DNA of 27,166 nt from Bacteroidota bacterium (lineage in GTDB: Bacteria; Bacteroidota; Bacteroidia; J057; JADKCL01), in the NCBI GenBank assembly GCA_016718825.1, contig JADKCL010000045.1, forward strand, positions 1 through 27,166, in the 5' to 3' direction. Position numbers and translations under genes: made by a program. The number at the start of each line of letters is the position of its first letter. The first letter of the stretch is position 1. This document shows, piece by piece, positions 1-11,700 of the stretch. A model generated the notes under the pieces. The model was not told where the DNA came from and did no database searches. It was given only the letters and a program-made list of their open reading frames with translations.

Positions 1-3000
1 GCTGCTTGTGCTGCAACCGTTGGCATCGGTGATCGTGACGCTGTAGTTGCCGGCGGTCAGGTTGCTGACATCCTCCGTGGTTGCGCCGTTGCTCCAGTTG
101 AAGGTGTAGGCTGTGCAATCTGCGCCGCCGGTGACCGTCAAGTTGATGCTGCCGTCATTGGCGCCGTTGCAGCTCACGTTGGTTCCGCAGACATAAGTTG
201 CGGCTACGCCGGAGCTGACGAGCAATGCTGGCTCGGTCAGCGTGAAGCTTGAGCTGGTTGAACAGCCGTTTGCATCGGTCACTGTCACGCTGTAGTTGCC
301 AGCACGCAGGTTGCTGACGTCCTCGGTGGTTGCGCCGTTGCTCCAGTTGAAGGTGTAGGCTACGCAATCTGCGCCGCCGGTGACCGTCAAGTTGATGCTG
401 CCGTCATTGGCACCGTTGCAGCTTACGTTCGTTCCGCAGACATACGTTGCGGCGACACCGCTGCTGACCAACAATGCTGGCTCGGTGAGCGTGAAGCTCG
501 AGCTGGTTGAACAGCCGTTCGCATCGGTGATGGTGACGCTGTAGTTGCCAGCAGTCAGGTTGCTGACGTCTTCTGTTGTTGCGCCGTTGCTCCAGTTGAA
601 GGTGTAGGCCGTGCAGCTTGCGCCGCCGGTGACCGTCAGGTTGATGCTGCCGTCATTCGCGCCGTTGCAGCTCACGTTCGTTCCGCAGACATAAGTTGCG
701 GCCACGCCGGAGCTGACCAGCAAGGCTGGCTCGGTGAGCGTGAAGCTGCTGCTTGTGCTGCAACCGTTGGCATCGGTGATCGTGACGCTGTAGTTGCCAG
801 CGGTCAAGTTGCTGACGTCCTCGGTCGTTGCGCCGTTGCTCCAGTTGAAGGTGTAGGCTACGCAATCTGCGCCGCCGGTGACCGTCAAGTTGATGCTGCC
901 GTCATTGGCGCCGTTGCAGCTCACGTTGGTTCCGCAGACATAAGTTGCGGCGACGCCGCTGCTGACCAACAATGCTGGCTCGGTGAGCGTGAAGCTTGAG
1001 CTGGTTGAACAGCCGTTCGCATCGGTGATGGTGACGCTGTAGTTGCCAGCGGTCAAGTTGCTGACATCCTCGGTCGTTGCGCCGTTGCTCCAGTTGAAGG
1101 TGTAGGCCGTGCAGCTTGCGCCGCCGGTGACCGTCAGGTTGATGCTGCCGTCATTGGCACCGTTGCAGCTCACATTCGTTCCGCAGACATAGGTTGCGGC
1201 GACACCGCTGCTGACCAACAAGGCTGGCTCGGTGAGCGTGAAGCTGCTGCTTGTGCTGCATCCGTTGGCATCGGTGATGGTGACGCTGTAGTTGCCTGCG
1301 GTGAGACCGCTGACGTCTTCGGTCGTTGCGCCGTTGCTCCAGTTGAAGGTGTAGGCTGTGCAGCTTGCGCCGCCGGTCACCGTCAAGTTGATGCTGCCGT
1401 CATTGGCACCGTTGCAAGAGACATTCGTTCCGCAGACATAGGTTGCGGCGACGCCGGAGCTGACCAACAAGGCTGGCTCGGTGAGCGTGAAGCTGGAGCT
1501 GGTTGAACAGCCGTTCGCATCGGTGATGGTGACGCTGTAGTTGCCAGCGGTCAAGTTGCTGACGTCTTCGGTTGTCGCGCCGTTGCTCCAGTTGAAGGTG
1601 TAGGCTGTGCAAGATGCGCCGCCGGTGACCGTCAAGTTGATGCTGCCGTCATTCGCGCCGTTGCAAGAGACGTTCGTTCCGCAGACATAGGTTGCGGCGA
1701 CGCCCGAGCTGACCAACAAGGCTGGCTCGGTGAGCGTGAAGCTGCTGCTTGTGCTGCAACCGTTGGCATCGGTGATGGTGACGCTGTAGTTGCCAGCGGT
1801 CAAGTTGCTGACGTCTTCCGTTGTTGCGCCGTTGCTCCAGTTGAAGGTGTAGGCTGTGCAAGCTTGCACCGCCGGTCACCGTCAAGTTGATCGAGCCGTC
1901 ATTCGCACCGTTGCAAGAGACATTCGTTCCGCAGACATAGGTTGCGGCTACGCCAGAGCTGACCAACAAGGCTGGCTCGGTGAGGGTGAAGCTGCTGCTT
2001 GTGCTGCAACCGTTGGCATCGGTGATGGTGACGCTGTAGTTGCCGGCAGTCAGGTTGCTGACGTCCTCGGTCGTTGCGCCGTTGCTCCAGTTGAAGGTGT
2101 AGGCTACGCAATCTGCGCCGCCGGTGACCGTCAAGTTGATGCTGCCGTCATTGGCGCCGTTGCAAGAGACATTCGTTCCGCAGACATACGTTGCGGCGAC
2201 ACCAGAGCTGACCAACAAGGCTGGCTCGGTGAGCGTGAAGCTGCTGCTTGTGCTGCAACCGTTGGCATCGGTGATGGTGACGCTGTAGTTGCCAGCGGTC
2301 AGGTTGCTGACGTCCTCTGTTGTCGCTCCGTTGCTCCAGTTGAAGGTGTAGGCTGTGCAAGATGCGCCGCCAGTGACCGTCAAGTTGATGCTGCCGTCAT
2401 TCGCGCCGTTGCAAGAGACATTCGTTCCACAGACATACGTTGCGGCAACACCGCTGCTGACCAACAAGGCTGGCTCGGTGAGCGTGAAGCTGCTGCTTGT
2501 GCTGCATCCGTTCGCATCGGTGATCGTGACGCTGTAGTTGCCAGCGGTCAGGTTGCTGACATCTTCGGTGGTTGCGCCGTTGCTCCAGTTGAAGGTGTAG
2601 GCTGTGCAGCTTGCGCCGCCGGTGACCGTCAAGTTGATGCTGCCGTCATTGGCACCGTTGCAAGAGACATTCGTTCCGCAGACATAGGTTGCGGCGACAC
2701 CGGAGCTGACCAACAAGGCTGGCTCGGTGAGCGTGAAGCTGCTGCTTGTGCTGCAACCGTTGGCATCGGTGATCGTGACGCTGTAGTTGCCAGCAGTCAG
2801 GTTGCTGACATCCTCTGTTGTTGCGCCGTTGCTCCAGTTGAAGGTGTAGGCTGTGCAAGCTTGCACCGCCGGTCACCGTCAAGTTGATGCTGCCGTCATT
2901 CGCGCCGTTGCAAGAGACATTCGTTCCGCAGACATAGGTTGCGGCGACACCGGAGCTGACCAACAAGGCTGGCTCGGTGAGCGTGAAGCTCGAGCTGGTT

Positions 3001-5712
3001 GAGCAACCGTTCGCATCGGTGATGGTGACGCTGTAGTTGCCAGCGGTCAGGTTGCTGACGTCTTCGGTGGTTGCGCCGTTGCTCCAGTTGAAGGTGTAGG
3101 CTACGCAATCTGCGCCGCCGGTGACCGTCAAGTTGATGCTGCCGTCATTGGCACCGTTGCAGCTTACGTTCGTTCCGCAGACATAGGTTGCGGCTACGCC
3201 GGAGCTGACCAACAATGCCGGCTCGGTGAGCGTGAAGCTTGAGCTGGTTGCTGCAGCCGTTGGCATCGGTGATGGTGACGCTGTAGTTGCCAGCGGTCAA
3301 GTTGCTGACATCCTCGGTCGTTGCGCCGTTGCTCCAGTTGAAGGTGTAGGCTACGCAATCTGCGCCGCCGGTGACCGTCAAGTTGATGCTGCCGTCATTC
3401 GCGCCGTTGCAACTTACATTCGTTCCGCAGACATAGGTTGCGGCAACACCGCTGCTGACCAACAAGGCTGGCTCGGTGAGCGTGAAGCTTGAGCTTGTGC
3501 TGCATCCGTTGGCGTCGGTGATCGTGACGCTGTAGTTGCCAGCGGTCAGGTTGCTGACGTCTTCGGTCGTTGCGCCGTTGCTCCAGTTGAAGGTGTAGGC
3601 CGTGCAGCTTGCACCACCGGTCACCGTCAAGTTGATGCTGCCGTCATTCGCGCCGTTGCAAGAGACATTCGTTCCGCAGACATAGGTTGCGGCTACGCCG
3701 GAGCTGACCAGCAATGCTGGCTCGGTGAGCGTGAAGCTGCTGCTTGTGCTGCAACCGTTGGCATCGGTGATGGTGACGCTGTAGTTGCCAGCGGTCAGGT
3801 TGCTGACATCCTCGGTGGTCGCGCCGTTGCTCCAGTTGAAGGTGTAGGCTGTGCAAGATGCGCCGCCGGTCACAGTCAAGTTGATGCTGCCGTCATTGGC
3901 GCCGTTGCAAGAGACGTTGGTTCCGCAGACATACGTTGCGGCGACACCCGAGCTGACCAACAAGGCTGGCTCGGTGAGCGTGAAGCTTGAGCTGGTGCTG
4001 CAACCGTTGGCATCGGTGATGGTGACGCTGTAGTTGCCAGCGGTCAGGTTGCTGACGTCTTCTGTTGTTGCGCCGTTGCTCCAGTTGAAGGTGTAGGCTG
4101 TGCAGCTTGCACCGCCGGTGACCGTCAAGTTGATGCTGCCGTCATTGGCACCGTTGCAGCTCACATTCGTTCCGCAGACATAGGTTGCGGCTACGCCGAA
4201 GCTGACCAACAAGGCTGGCTCGGTGAGCGTGAAGCTCGAGCTGGTCGAACAGCCGTTCGCATCGGTGATGGTGACGCTGTAGTTGCCAGCCAGGGAGTTA
4301 CTGACGTCTTCTGTTGTCGCACCATTGCTCCAGTTGAAGGTGTAGGCCGTGCAGCTTGCGCCGCCGGTGACCGTCAAGTTGATGCTGCCGTCATTCGCGC
4401 CGTTGCAGCTCACGTTGGTTCCGCAGACATACGTTGCGGCGACGCCGGAGCTGACCAACAAGGCTGGCTCGGTGAGCGTGAAGCTTGAGCTGGTTGAACA
4501 GCCGTTCGCATCCGTGATGGTGACGCTGTAGTTGCCTGCGGTGAGACCGCTGACGTCCTCGGTCGTTGCGCCGTTGCTCCAGTTGAAGGTGTAGGCTGTG
4601 CAAGCTTGCGCCGCCAGTCACCGTCAAGTTGATGCTGCCGTCATTCGCGCCGTTGCAAGAGACATTCGTTCCGCAGACATAGGTTGCGGCGACACCGGAG
4701 CTGACCAGGAGGGCTGGCTCGGTGAGCGTGAAGCTTGAGCTGGTCGAACAACCGTTGGCATCGGTGATGGTGACGCTGTAGTTGCCAGCGGTCAAGTTGC
4801 TGACATCCTCGGTCGTTGCGCCGTTGCTCCAGTTGAAGGTGTAGGCTGTGCAAGAGGCACCGCCGGTGACCGTCAAGTTGATGCTGCCGTCATTCGCGCC
4901 GTTGCAAGAGACGTTCGTTCCGCAGACATAGGTTGCGGCGACGCCAGAGCTGACCAGCAATGCTGGCTCGGTGAGCGTGAAGCTTGAGCTGGTCGAACAG
5001 CCGTTCGCATCGGTGATGGTGACGCTGTAGTTGCCAGCGGTCAGGTTGCTGACATCCTCGGTGGTTGCGCCGTTGCTCCAGTTGAAGGTGTAGGCTGTGC
5101 AGCTTGCACCGCCGGTCACCGTCAAGTTGATGCTGCCGTCATTGGCACCGTTGCAGCTCACGTTCGTTCCGCAGACATAAGTTGCGGCGACACCTGAGCT
5201 GACGAGCAATGCTGGCTCGGTGAGCGTGAAGCTGCTGCTTGTGCTGAACAACCGTTGGCATCGGTGATGGTGACGCTGTAGTTGCCAGCGGTCAGGTTGC
5301 TGACGTCCTCTGTTGTTGCGCCGTTGCTCCAGTTGAAGGTGTAGGCTGTGCAGCTTGCGCCGCCGGTGACCGTCAAGTTGATGCTGCCGTCATTCGCGCC
5401 GTTGCAAGAGACATTCGTTCCGCAGACATAGGTTGCGGCGACACCAGAGCTGACCAACAAGGCTGGCTCGGTGAGCGTGAAGCTTGAGCTGGTGCTGCAA
5501 CCGTTGGCGTCGGTGATGGTGACGCTGTAGTTGCCAGCGGTCAAGTTGCTGACATCCTCGGTTGTTGCGCCGTTGCTCCAGTTGAAGGTGTAGGCTGTGC
5601 AGCTTGCGCCGCCAGTCACCGTCAAGTTGATGCTGCCGTCATTCGCGCCGTTGCAAGAGACATTCGTTCCGCAGACATACGTTGCGGCTACGCCGGAGCT
5701 GACCAACAAGGC
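1..5712 (-). repeat. Homogeneous SprB-repeat array, 249-bp period
   Basis: 22 complete 83-residue units and a 23rd cut by the left edge. The unit starts ALLVSSGVAATYVCGTNVSC, continues with GANDGSINLTVTGG and YTFNWSNGATTEDVS, and ends GCSTSSSFTLTEP. Copies are nearly identical in protein but differ in synonymous codons. From the AACAAG at 5705 to the matching AGCAAT at 221 is 5484 bp, that is 22 x 249 plus 6; the extra six bases equal the five frame-breaking insertions (+1, +1, +1, +1, +2). Each unit has the conserved SprB cysteines and the WSNGATTED and VTDANGC-type signatures. Confidence 0.95.
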
Positions 5713-8700
5713 TGGCTCGGTGAGCGTGAAGCTGCTGCTTGTGCTGCATCCGTTGGCATCGGTGATGGTGACGCTGTAGTTGCCAGCGGTCAAGTTGCTG
5801 ACGTCCTCGGTCGTTGCACCGTTGCTCCAGAGGTAGGTGTAAGCCACGCAGCTTGCGCCGCCGGTGACAGTCAAGTTGATGCTGCCGTCATTCGCGCCGT
5901 TGCAGGAGACATTCGTTCCGCATGCATAGGTCGAAGGAACGCCACTGCTTTCCAGCAAGGCTGGTTCGATCAATTCGCCCGTGGCATAAGCCTGGCAACC
6001 ATTCGCATCCGTCACAGTCACAGCCACCGCGATTGCAGGCAGACCGTTGATCGAAGCCGAAACGCCCAAGGTGCTCCATGTGTAGGTATAAGGTGTGCAT
6101 CCGCCAGCAGTATTGACCGTGGCCGAACCGTTGCTTGCACCGTTGCAGCTCACATTGTAGCCGCAAGCGTAGGTGCCCAAGCTGATATTCGCAGTCAACA
6201 AAGCAGGTTCGGTCAGGACAATCGTCTCTGTGGTGAAACATCCGTTGCGATCCGTCGCAGTCACCGAATAGGTACCTGCGGCGAGTCCGCTGATGTCCTC
6301 GCTCGTCGCGCCATTGCTCCAGATATAGTTGTAAGGAGCCGTTCCGCCATTCACCGTGTAGTCAATCGATCCGTCATTCGCCCCGAAGCAGCTCACGTTG
6401 AATCCGCAATTGCGAACCACAGCGCTGATCGCATCGGTCATCAAAGGTGGTTCGGTCAGCGTGATCGAATTCACCAGGAAGCAACCGTTTTGGTCGGTGA
6501 CCGTCACCGTGTAGGTGCCTGCACCCAAGCCGGTGACCAGTTGTGTGGTTGCACCGTTGCTCCAGGCGTAGTTGTAGGCAGGTGTGCCGCCGCTGACATT
6601 CGCGAAGAGCATACCATCGCTTGCGCCGTTGCAGCTGATGTTCCATCCGCCTTGGTACACTTGCGGGATCAATGTGTTTGACAAGCTGTTTGGCGCAGTC
6701 AATGTGATGCTCGACGTCGAAGAGCAGCCGTTGGCATCGGTCACGGTCACGTCATACGTTCCGGCACCGATGCTGGACAAGTCCTCGGTCGTGGCACCGT
6801 TGCTCCAGAGATAGGTGTAGCTCAAGCAGCTTGCACCGCCGCCGGCGGTCAAGTCAATCGAACCGTCATTCGCCCCGTTGCAAGTCACGTTCCAGCCACC
6901 TTGATAGACCGGGCTTGTCGTGGCCGATGTGAGAAGTGCCGGTTCAGTCAGGGTCAATGTCGAAGTCGTCGTATTGCCGTTGAGGTCGGTGACCGTCACC
7001 GTGTAGGATCCTGCACCCAAACCATTGGCTGTGGCGGTCGTCTGACCGTTGCTCCACAGGTAGGTGTAAGGCAAGCATCCGCCGGTGGTCGTTACCGTTG
7101 CGCTGCCATTGGTGGCACCGTTGCAGGTCACGTTGTAGCCGCAAGCCACCGTCGGGCTGGCGGTTGTCGCTACCAACGGATCGTTGGTGACTGTGACCGT
7201 TGCCGCACAGGTGCTGCTGTTGGCGTTCACATCCGTGACTGTCAGTGTTACGTTGTTCACGCCGAGGTCATCGCAGGTGAATGTATTCGGATTCAACGTC
7301 GTCGTGGCAATGCCGCAAGCGTCATTGCTGCCGTTGTTGATGCTGCTCGCCAATACCGTCTGACTGCCGCTGCTGCCGAGGTTGATGGTCAGGTTCTGGC
7401 AAAGCGCGATCGGCGCAATGTTGTCCTGGACCGTTACCGCTGCCGAGCAGGTGCTGCTGTTGCCGTTGACGTCCGTCACGGTGAGGATCACCGTGTTCGG
7501 GCCTGCGACGTTGGCGCAGGTGAAGCTGCTGTTGTTCAGCGTCGTGGTGGCGATTCCGCAAGCGTCGCTGCTGCCGTTGTTGACTGCCGAGGCCGTCGTG
7601 CTGCCGTTGCCGGCGCTGTTCAGTTGAACCGTGACTGGCTGGCAAAGCGCAATCGGCGCAATGTTGTCCTGAACCGTTACCGCTGCCGAACACGTGCTGC
7701 TGTTGCCGTTGACATCGGTGACCGTGAGGATCACCGTGTTCGGACCTGCAACGTTGGCGCAGGTGAAGCTGCTGTTGTTCAGTGTCGTGGATGCAATGCC
7801 GCAAGCGTCGCTGCTGCCGTTGTTCACTGCCGAGGCCGTCGTGCTGCCGTTGCCGGCGCTGTTCAGTTGGAACGGTGACAGGCTGGCAAAGCGCGATCGG
7901 CGCAATGTTGTCCTGGACCGTTACCGCTGCCGAGCAGGTGCTGCTGTTGCCGTTGACGTCCGTCACGGTGAGGATCACGGTGTTCGGCGCCGGCGCAGGT
8001 GAAGCTGCTGTTGTTCAAAGTCGTGGTGGCAATCCCGCAAGCGTCAGTGCTGCCGTTGTTGACTGCAGAGGCAGTGGTGCTGCCGTTGCCGGCGCTGTTC
8101 AGTTGGACCGTTACAGGCTGGCAAAGCGCGATCGGCGCAATGTTGTCCTGAACCGTACGCTGCCGAACAGGCTGCTGTTGCCGTTGACGTCGGTTACGGT
8201 GAGGATTACCGTGTTGGCTCCGACATTGGCGCAAGTGAAGCTGCTGTTGTTCAGCGTCGTGGTTGCAATGCCGCAAGCGTCTGAGCTGCCGTTGTTGACT
8301 GCCGAAGCCGTCGTGCTGCCGTTTCCGGCGCTGTTCAATTGCACCGTCACAGGCTGGCAAAGCGCGATCGGGGCAATGTTGTCCTGAACCGTTACCGCTG
8401 CCGAGCATGTGCTGCTGTTGCCGTTGACATCCGTCACCGTGAGGATCACCGTGTTCGGACCGGCGACATTGGCGCAGGTGAAGCTGCTGTTGTTCAGCGT
8501 TGTGGTGGCAATGCCGCAAGCGTCGCTGCTGCCGTTGTTAACTGCAGAGGCCGTGGTGCTGCCGTTGCCGGCGCTGTTCAGTTGAACCGTCACAGGCTGG
8601 CAAATGGCGATCGGGGCGACAAGATCCTGGACTGTGACCGTGGCCGAACAGGTGCTGCTGTTACCTGAAGCATCCGTAGCGGTGAAGACCACAGTATTAG

Positions 8701-11700
8701 CCCCGACATTTGCACAGGTGAAGGTATTTGGACTTACAGTCGCGGTGAAAGGTCCGCAAGCATCAGCGGTTCCAAGCCCAACGACTGATGCGCCGATCGA
8801 ACCGTTACCCAAGGTATTCAATTGAACCGACGCATTCGTGCATACCACTACCGGAGGCGTTACGTCGATTACCGTTGCAATCGCCGAGCAAGTAGAGGAG
8901 TTTCCGCTACCGTCGGTGATGGTGAGGATCACGGTATTCGCACCAAGATTGGCGCAGGTAAACGTATTCGGAGTCAAGCTAGCAGTGAAAACCGTACAAT
9001 TGTCTCCGGAACCGAGACCAACCACCGAGGCACCGAGCGAACCATTGCCAACGCTGTTGAGGGTAACCGTGGCATTCGAACATACCGCAGTCGGTGCGAT
9101 CAAATCGCGCACTGTCACAGTTGCCGAGCAGGTGCTGCTATTGCCATTGACGTCCGTCACAGTGAGGATGACCGTGTTGGCTCCCAAATTGGCGCAGGTG
9201 AAGCTGCTGTTGTTCAGGGTGGTGGTGGCAATGCCGCAAGCGTCATTCGAACCGTTGTTGACTGCCGAGGCAGTCGTGCTGCCGTTGCCGGCGCTGTTCA
9301 AGTTCACCGTCACATTCTGGCAAATCGCATTCGGAGCCTGTACATCATTCACCGTTACCGTAAAGCTGCAAGTCGCAGAACCGCATGGATTCGTCGCCGT
9401 GATTGTCACCGTTGTCGTTCCGCGGTTGAAGGTTGTGCCGGAACCTGTACCTGTGCCCGAACCTGTGGTTGCGCCCGAAAGCGTGTAGGCAAGCGTTGGG
9501 GTCGGTGCGCCCGTAACGACAGGTGCGTAGGTGACCACTTGCGTGCAGAGGTTGAGCGCCGTGTTCACAGTGATGTTGGCCGGGCAGCTGCTGAATGCAG
9601 GTGGCTGACAGCTTACCTCACCACGTACTGCGAAGTCATAAGGATTTTCGTTGCAATCGGTGTTGTTGATCACCACCGTTGCATTGTAGATACCCAATGG
9701 AGATGCTACGAAGGTCACCGTGAAGGTCGTGCTTCCACTCGGAGCAACCGTTGCAGGCAAGGTGATGCCGCCGACTGTGAAATTCGAAGCCTGGGCACCG
9801 GCCATCGTGATGGTCGAAACCGTCAGGTTGGAGGTGCCGCTGTTTTGAATGGTGAATGTCCTTGTGACCGGAACCGCAGGGAATGGCGTACCGAAATCGG
9901 TATGATCCGTCACTGTCGGGGTCAAGTCGCCGTCGACAATCGTCACCGAGTTGCCGGTCACGTTGATTTCCGGCGAATTCACCGTCACGTTGAAGCTGCA
10001 AGTTGCAGTTTGACCATTCGCAGCGGTCACAACATAGGTGTTGGTGGTTGTGCCGAGCGGGAAGGCAGCGCCTGAAGCAAGACCAGCGGTGCGCAATGTC
10101 GTTTGACCGGGGCAGTTGTCGCTGCCCGCCGGGGTGCTGTAGCTCACCACCGCGCTGCAAAGTCCGGGATCGTTGTTCACCGTCACGTTCGCAGGGCAGG
10201 TGATCGTCGGGAGTTGATTGTCGACGACCGTCACCGTGAATGAACAAGCAGCGGTGTTTCCAGCTACGTCCGTTGCAGTTGCATTGACCGTTGTCGTTCC
10301 CATTGCAAAAGTGCTGCCGCTTGCCGGGCTGCTCACTACGCTGGAAGAACAGTTATCCGTTGTCGTTACGGAGAACGTTACAGGTGCACTGCAAGCATTC
10401 AAGGTGTTGTTCACGCTGATGTTGGCAGGGCAGGCAATCGTCGGATTGGTGTTGTCGATCACCGTTACCGTTGCGGTACATGTGCTCTGATTGTTGTTCA
10501 CGTCGCGTACCGTCAGGGTCACCGTATTCGGGCCGCGGTTGGCACAAGTGAAGCTGCTTGGGCTCACTGTCAATGGCTGCAAACCGCAAGCGTCTGACGA
10601 ACCGTTGTTGACCTGCGTAGCCGTGACCGTCGCATTGCCGGAGCCGTTGAGGGCTACTGTCACGTTCTGGCAGACTGCGGTTGGTGCGGTCACGTCTTGG
10701 ACCGTCACCGTAGCGGTGCAGGTATTCGTATTGCCCGAACCGTCGGTAGCCGTCAGGGTGACCGTGTTGGCACCGACATTGGCGCATCCGAAGGTGGATG
10801 GTGCAACCGAAACCGTCGGGACACCGCAGTTATCCGTGCTGCCGTTGTTCACCGCTGCTGCAGTCACCGAACCCGATCCGCCTGCATTCAACTGGATCGT
10901 TACATTCCGGCAGATTGCAACCGGAGCCTGCTGATCTACAACATTCAAGTTGAAGGTGCAGTTCGCGGTATTGCCGTTCACGTCCGTCGCTGTCAGGGTC
11001 ATCGGAGAAACCCCGATCGGTGCACTGGCAAGGTAGGCAGGGCTTTGGGTCACCGAAGCGACACCGCAGTTGTCGTTGACAGTCGCTGTGTTGGTGCTCG
11101 TGATTTCAGCGGTGAAGTGTGTGTCGTCACAACCTGCGTCAAATTTCGGATCGATCGCGAAGTCGATGCGGTCGCCGCAGGCAACTGTGGTAGGAACATT
11201 CAGCGTGACCATCGAACCGGGGATGTTCAGGTAATTCTGGATCTCCACACCGTTTTTGAAGACGCGGATGTTGGCACCGTCGCCGCAAGAGGTGTTGCGG
11301 TCATAGAATTGAATCCGGATATTGACTGCTCCCGAATACGTGCTGATCCACCTGCGAACGGCCCATTTCAGGTCATTCACACCAGGGTGGCCACCATTCG
11401 CATCCAAATAAGGCGTGCTGAATGCTTGGGCGTCCTGCCATACGAATCCAGTCCAGGTCGGAAGATTCGTAAAGTTGTTGGAGGAGTTGGCGAAATATTG
11501 ACCGTAGAACCAGTTGCGATAGCCTTGACCTCCGAAGAAGTCCGTGCTGCTGTTGGTGATCAGCGTGGTACCCGTGGTGATGAAATTCGGAACCGTTGCC
11601 TGGCAGAATCCATCGGCACACATCGTGATTGGAGCAGGGCAAACGATCGTAGGAGGTGTATTGTCGCGTGTGATCACGACATCATCCTGCGAATCCGCGC

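Noticed and set aside
155..865. Recurring 70-codon minus-strand frames (starting M(R/H)SLHLQLEQRR) once per repeat
   Set aside because: The period of 249 is a multiple of three, so the same out-of-frame reading recurs in every unit. It is a shadow of the SprB frame.
1856..2887. Long plus-strand open frame (343 codons) across the repeat array
   Set aside because: It is the mirror of the SprB repeats, with a low-complexity periodic translation; the minus frame has the recognised domain and cysteine pattern.
1..5712. CRISPR or satellite array suggested by strict periodicity
   Set aside because: The unit is 249 bp, fully coding, with no spacer/repeat alternation.
6901..7878. Plus-strand open frame of 325 codons
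   Set aside because: Antisense to HYR and SprB repeats, Arg/Ala-rich shadow without domain character.
1..8173. Pseudogene call for the giant gene
   Set aside because: Breaks occur only in near-identical repeats and at synonymous-variant sites, with no in-frame stops elsewhere. Sequence artefact is the simpler explanation.
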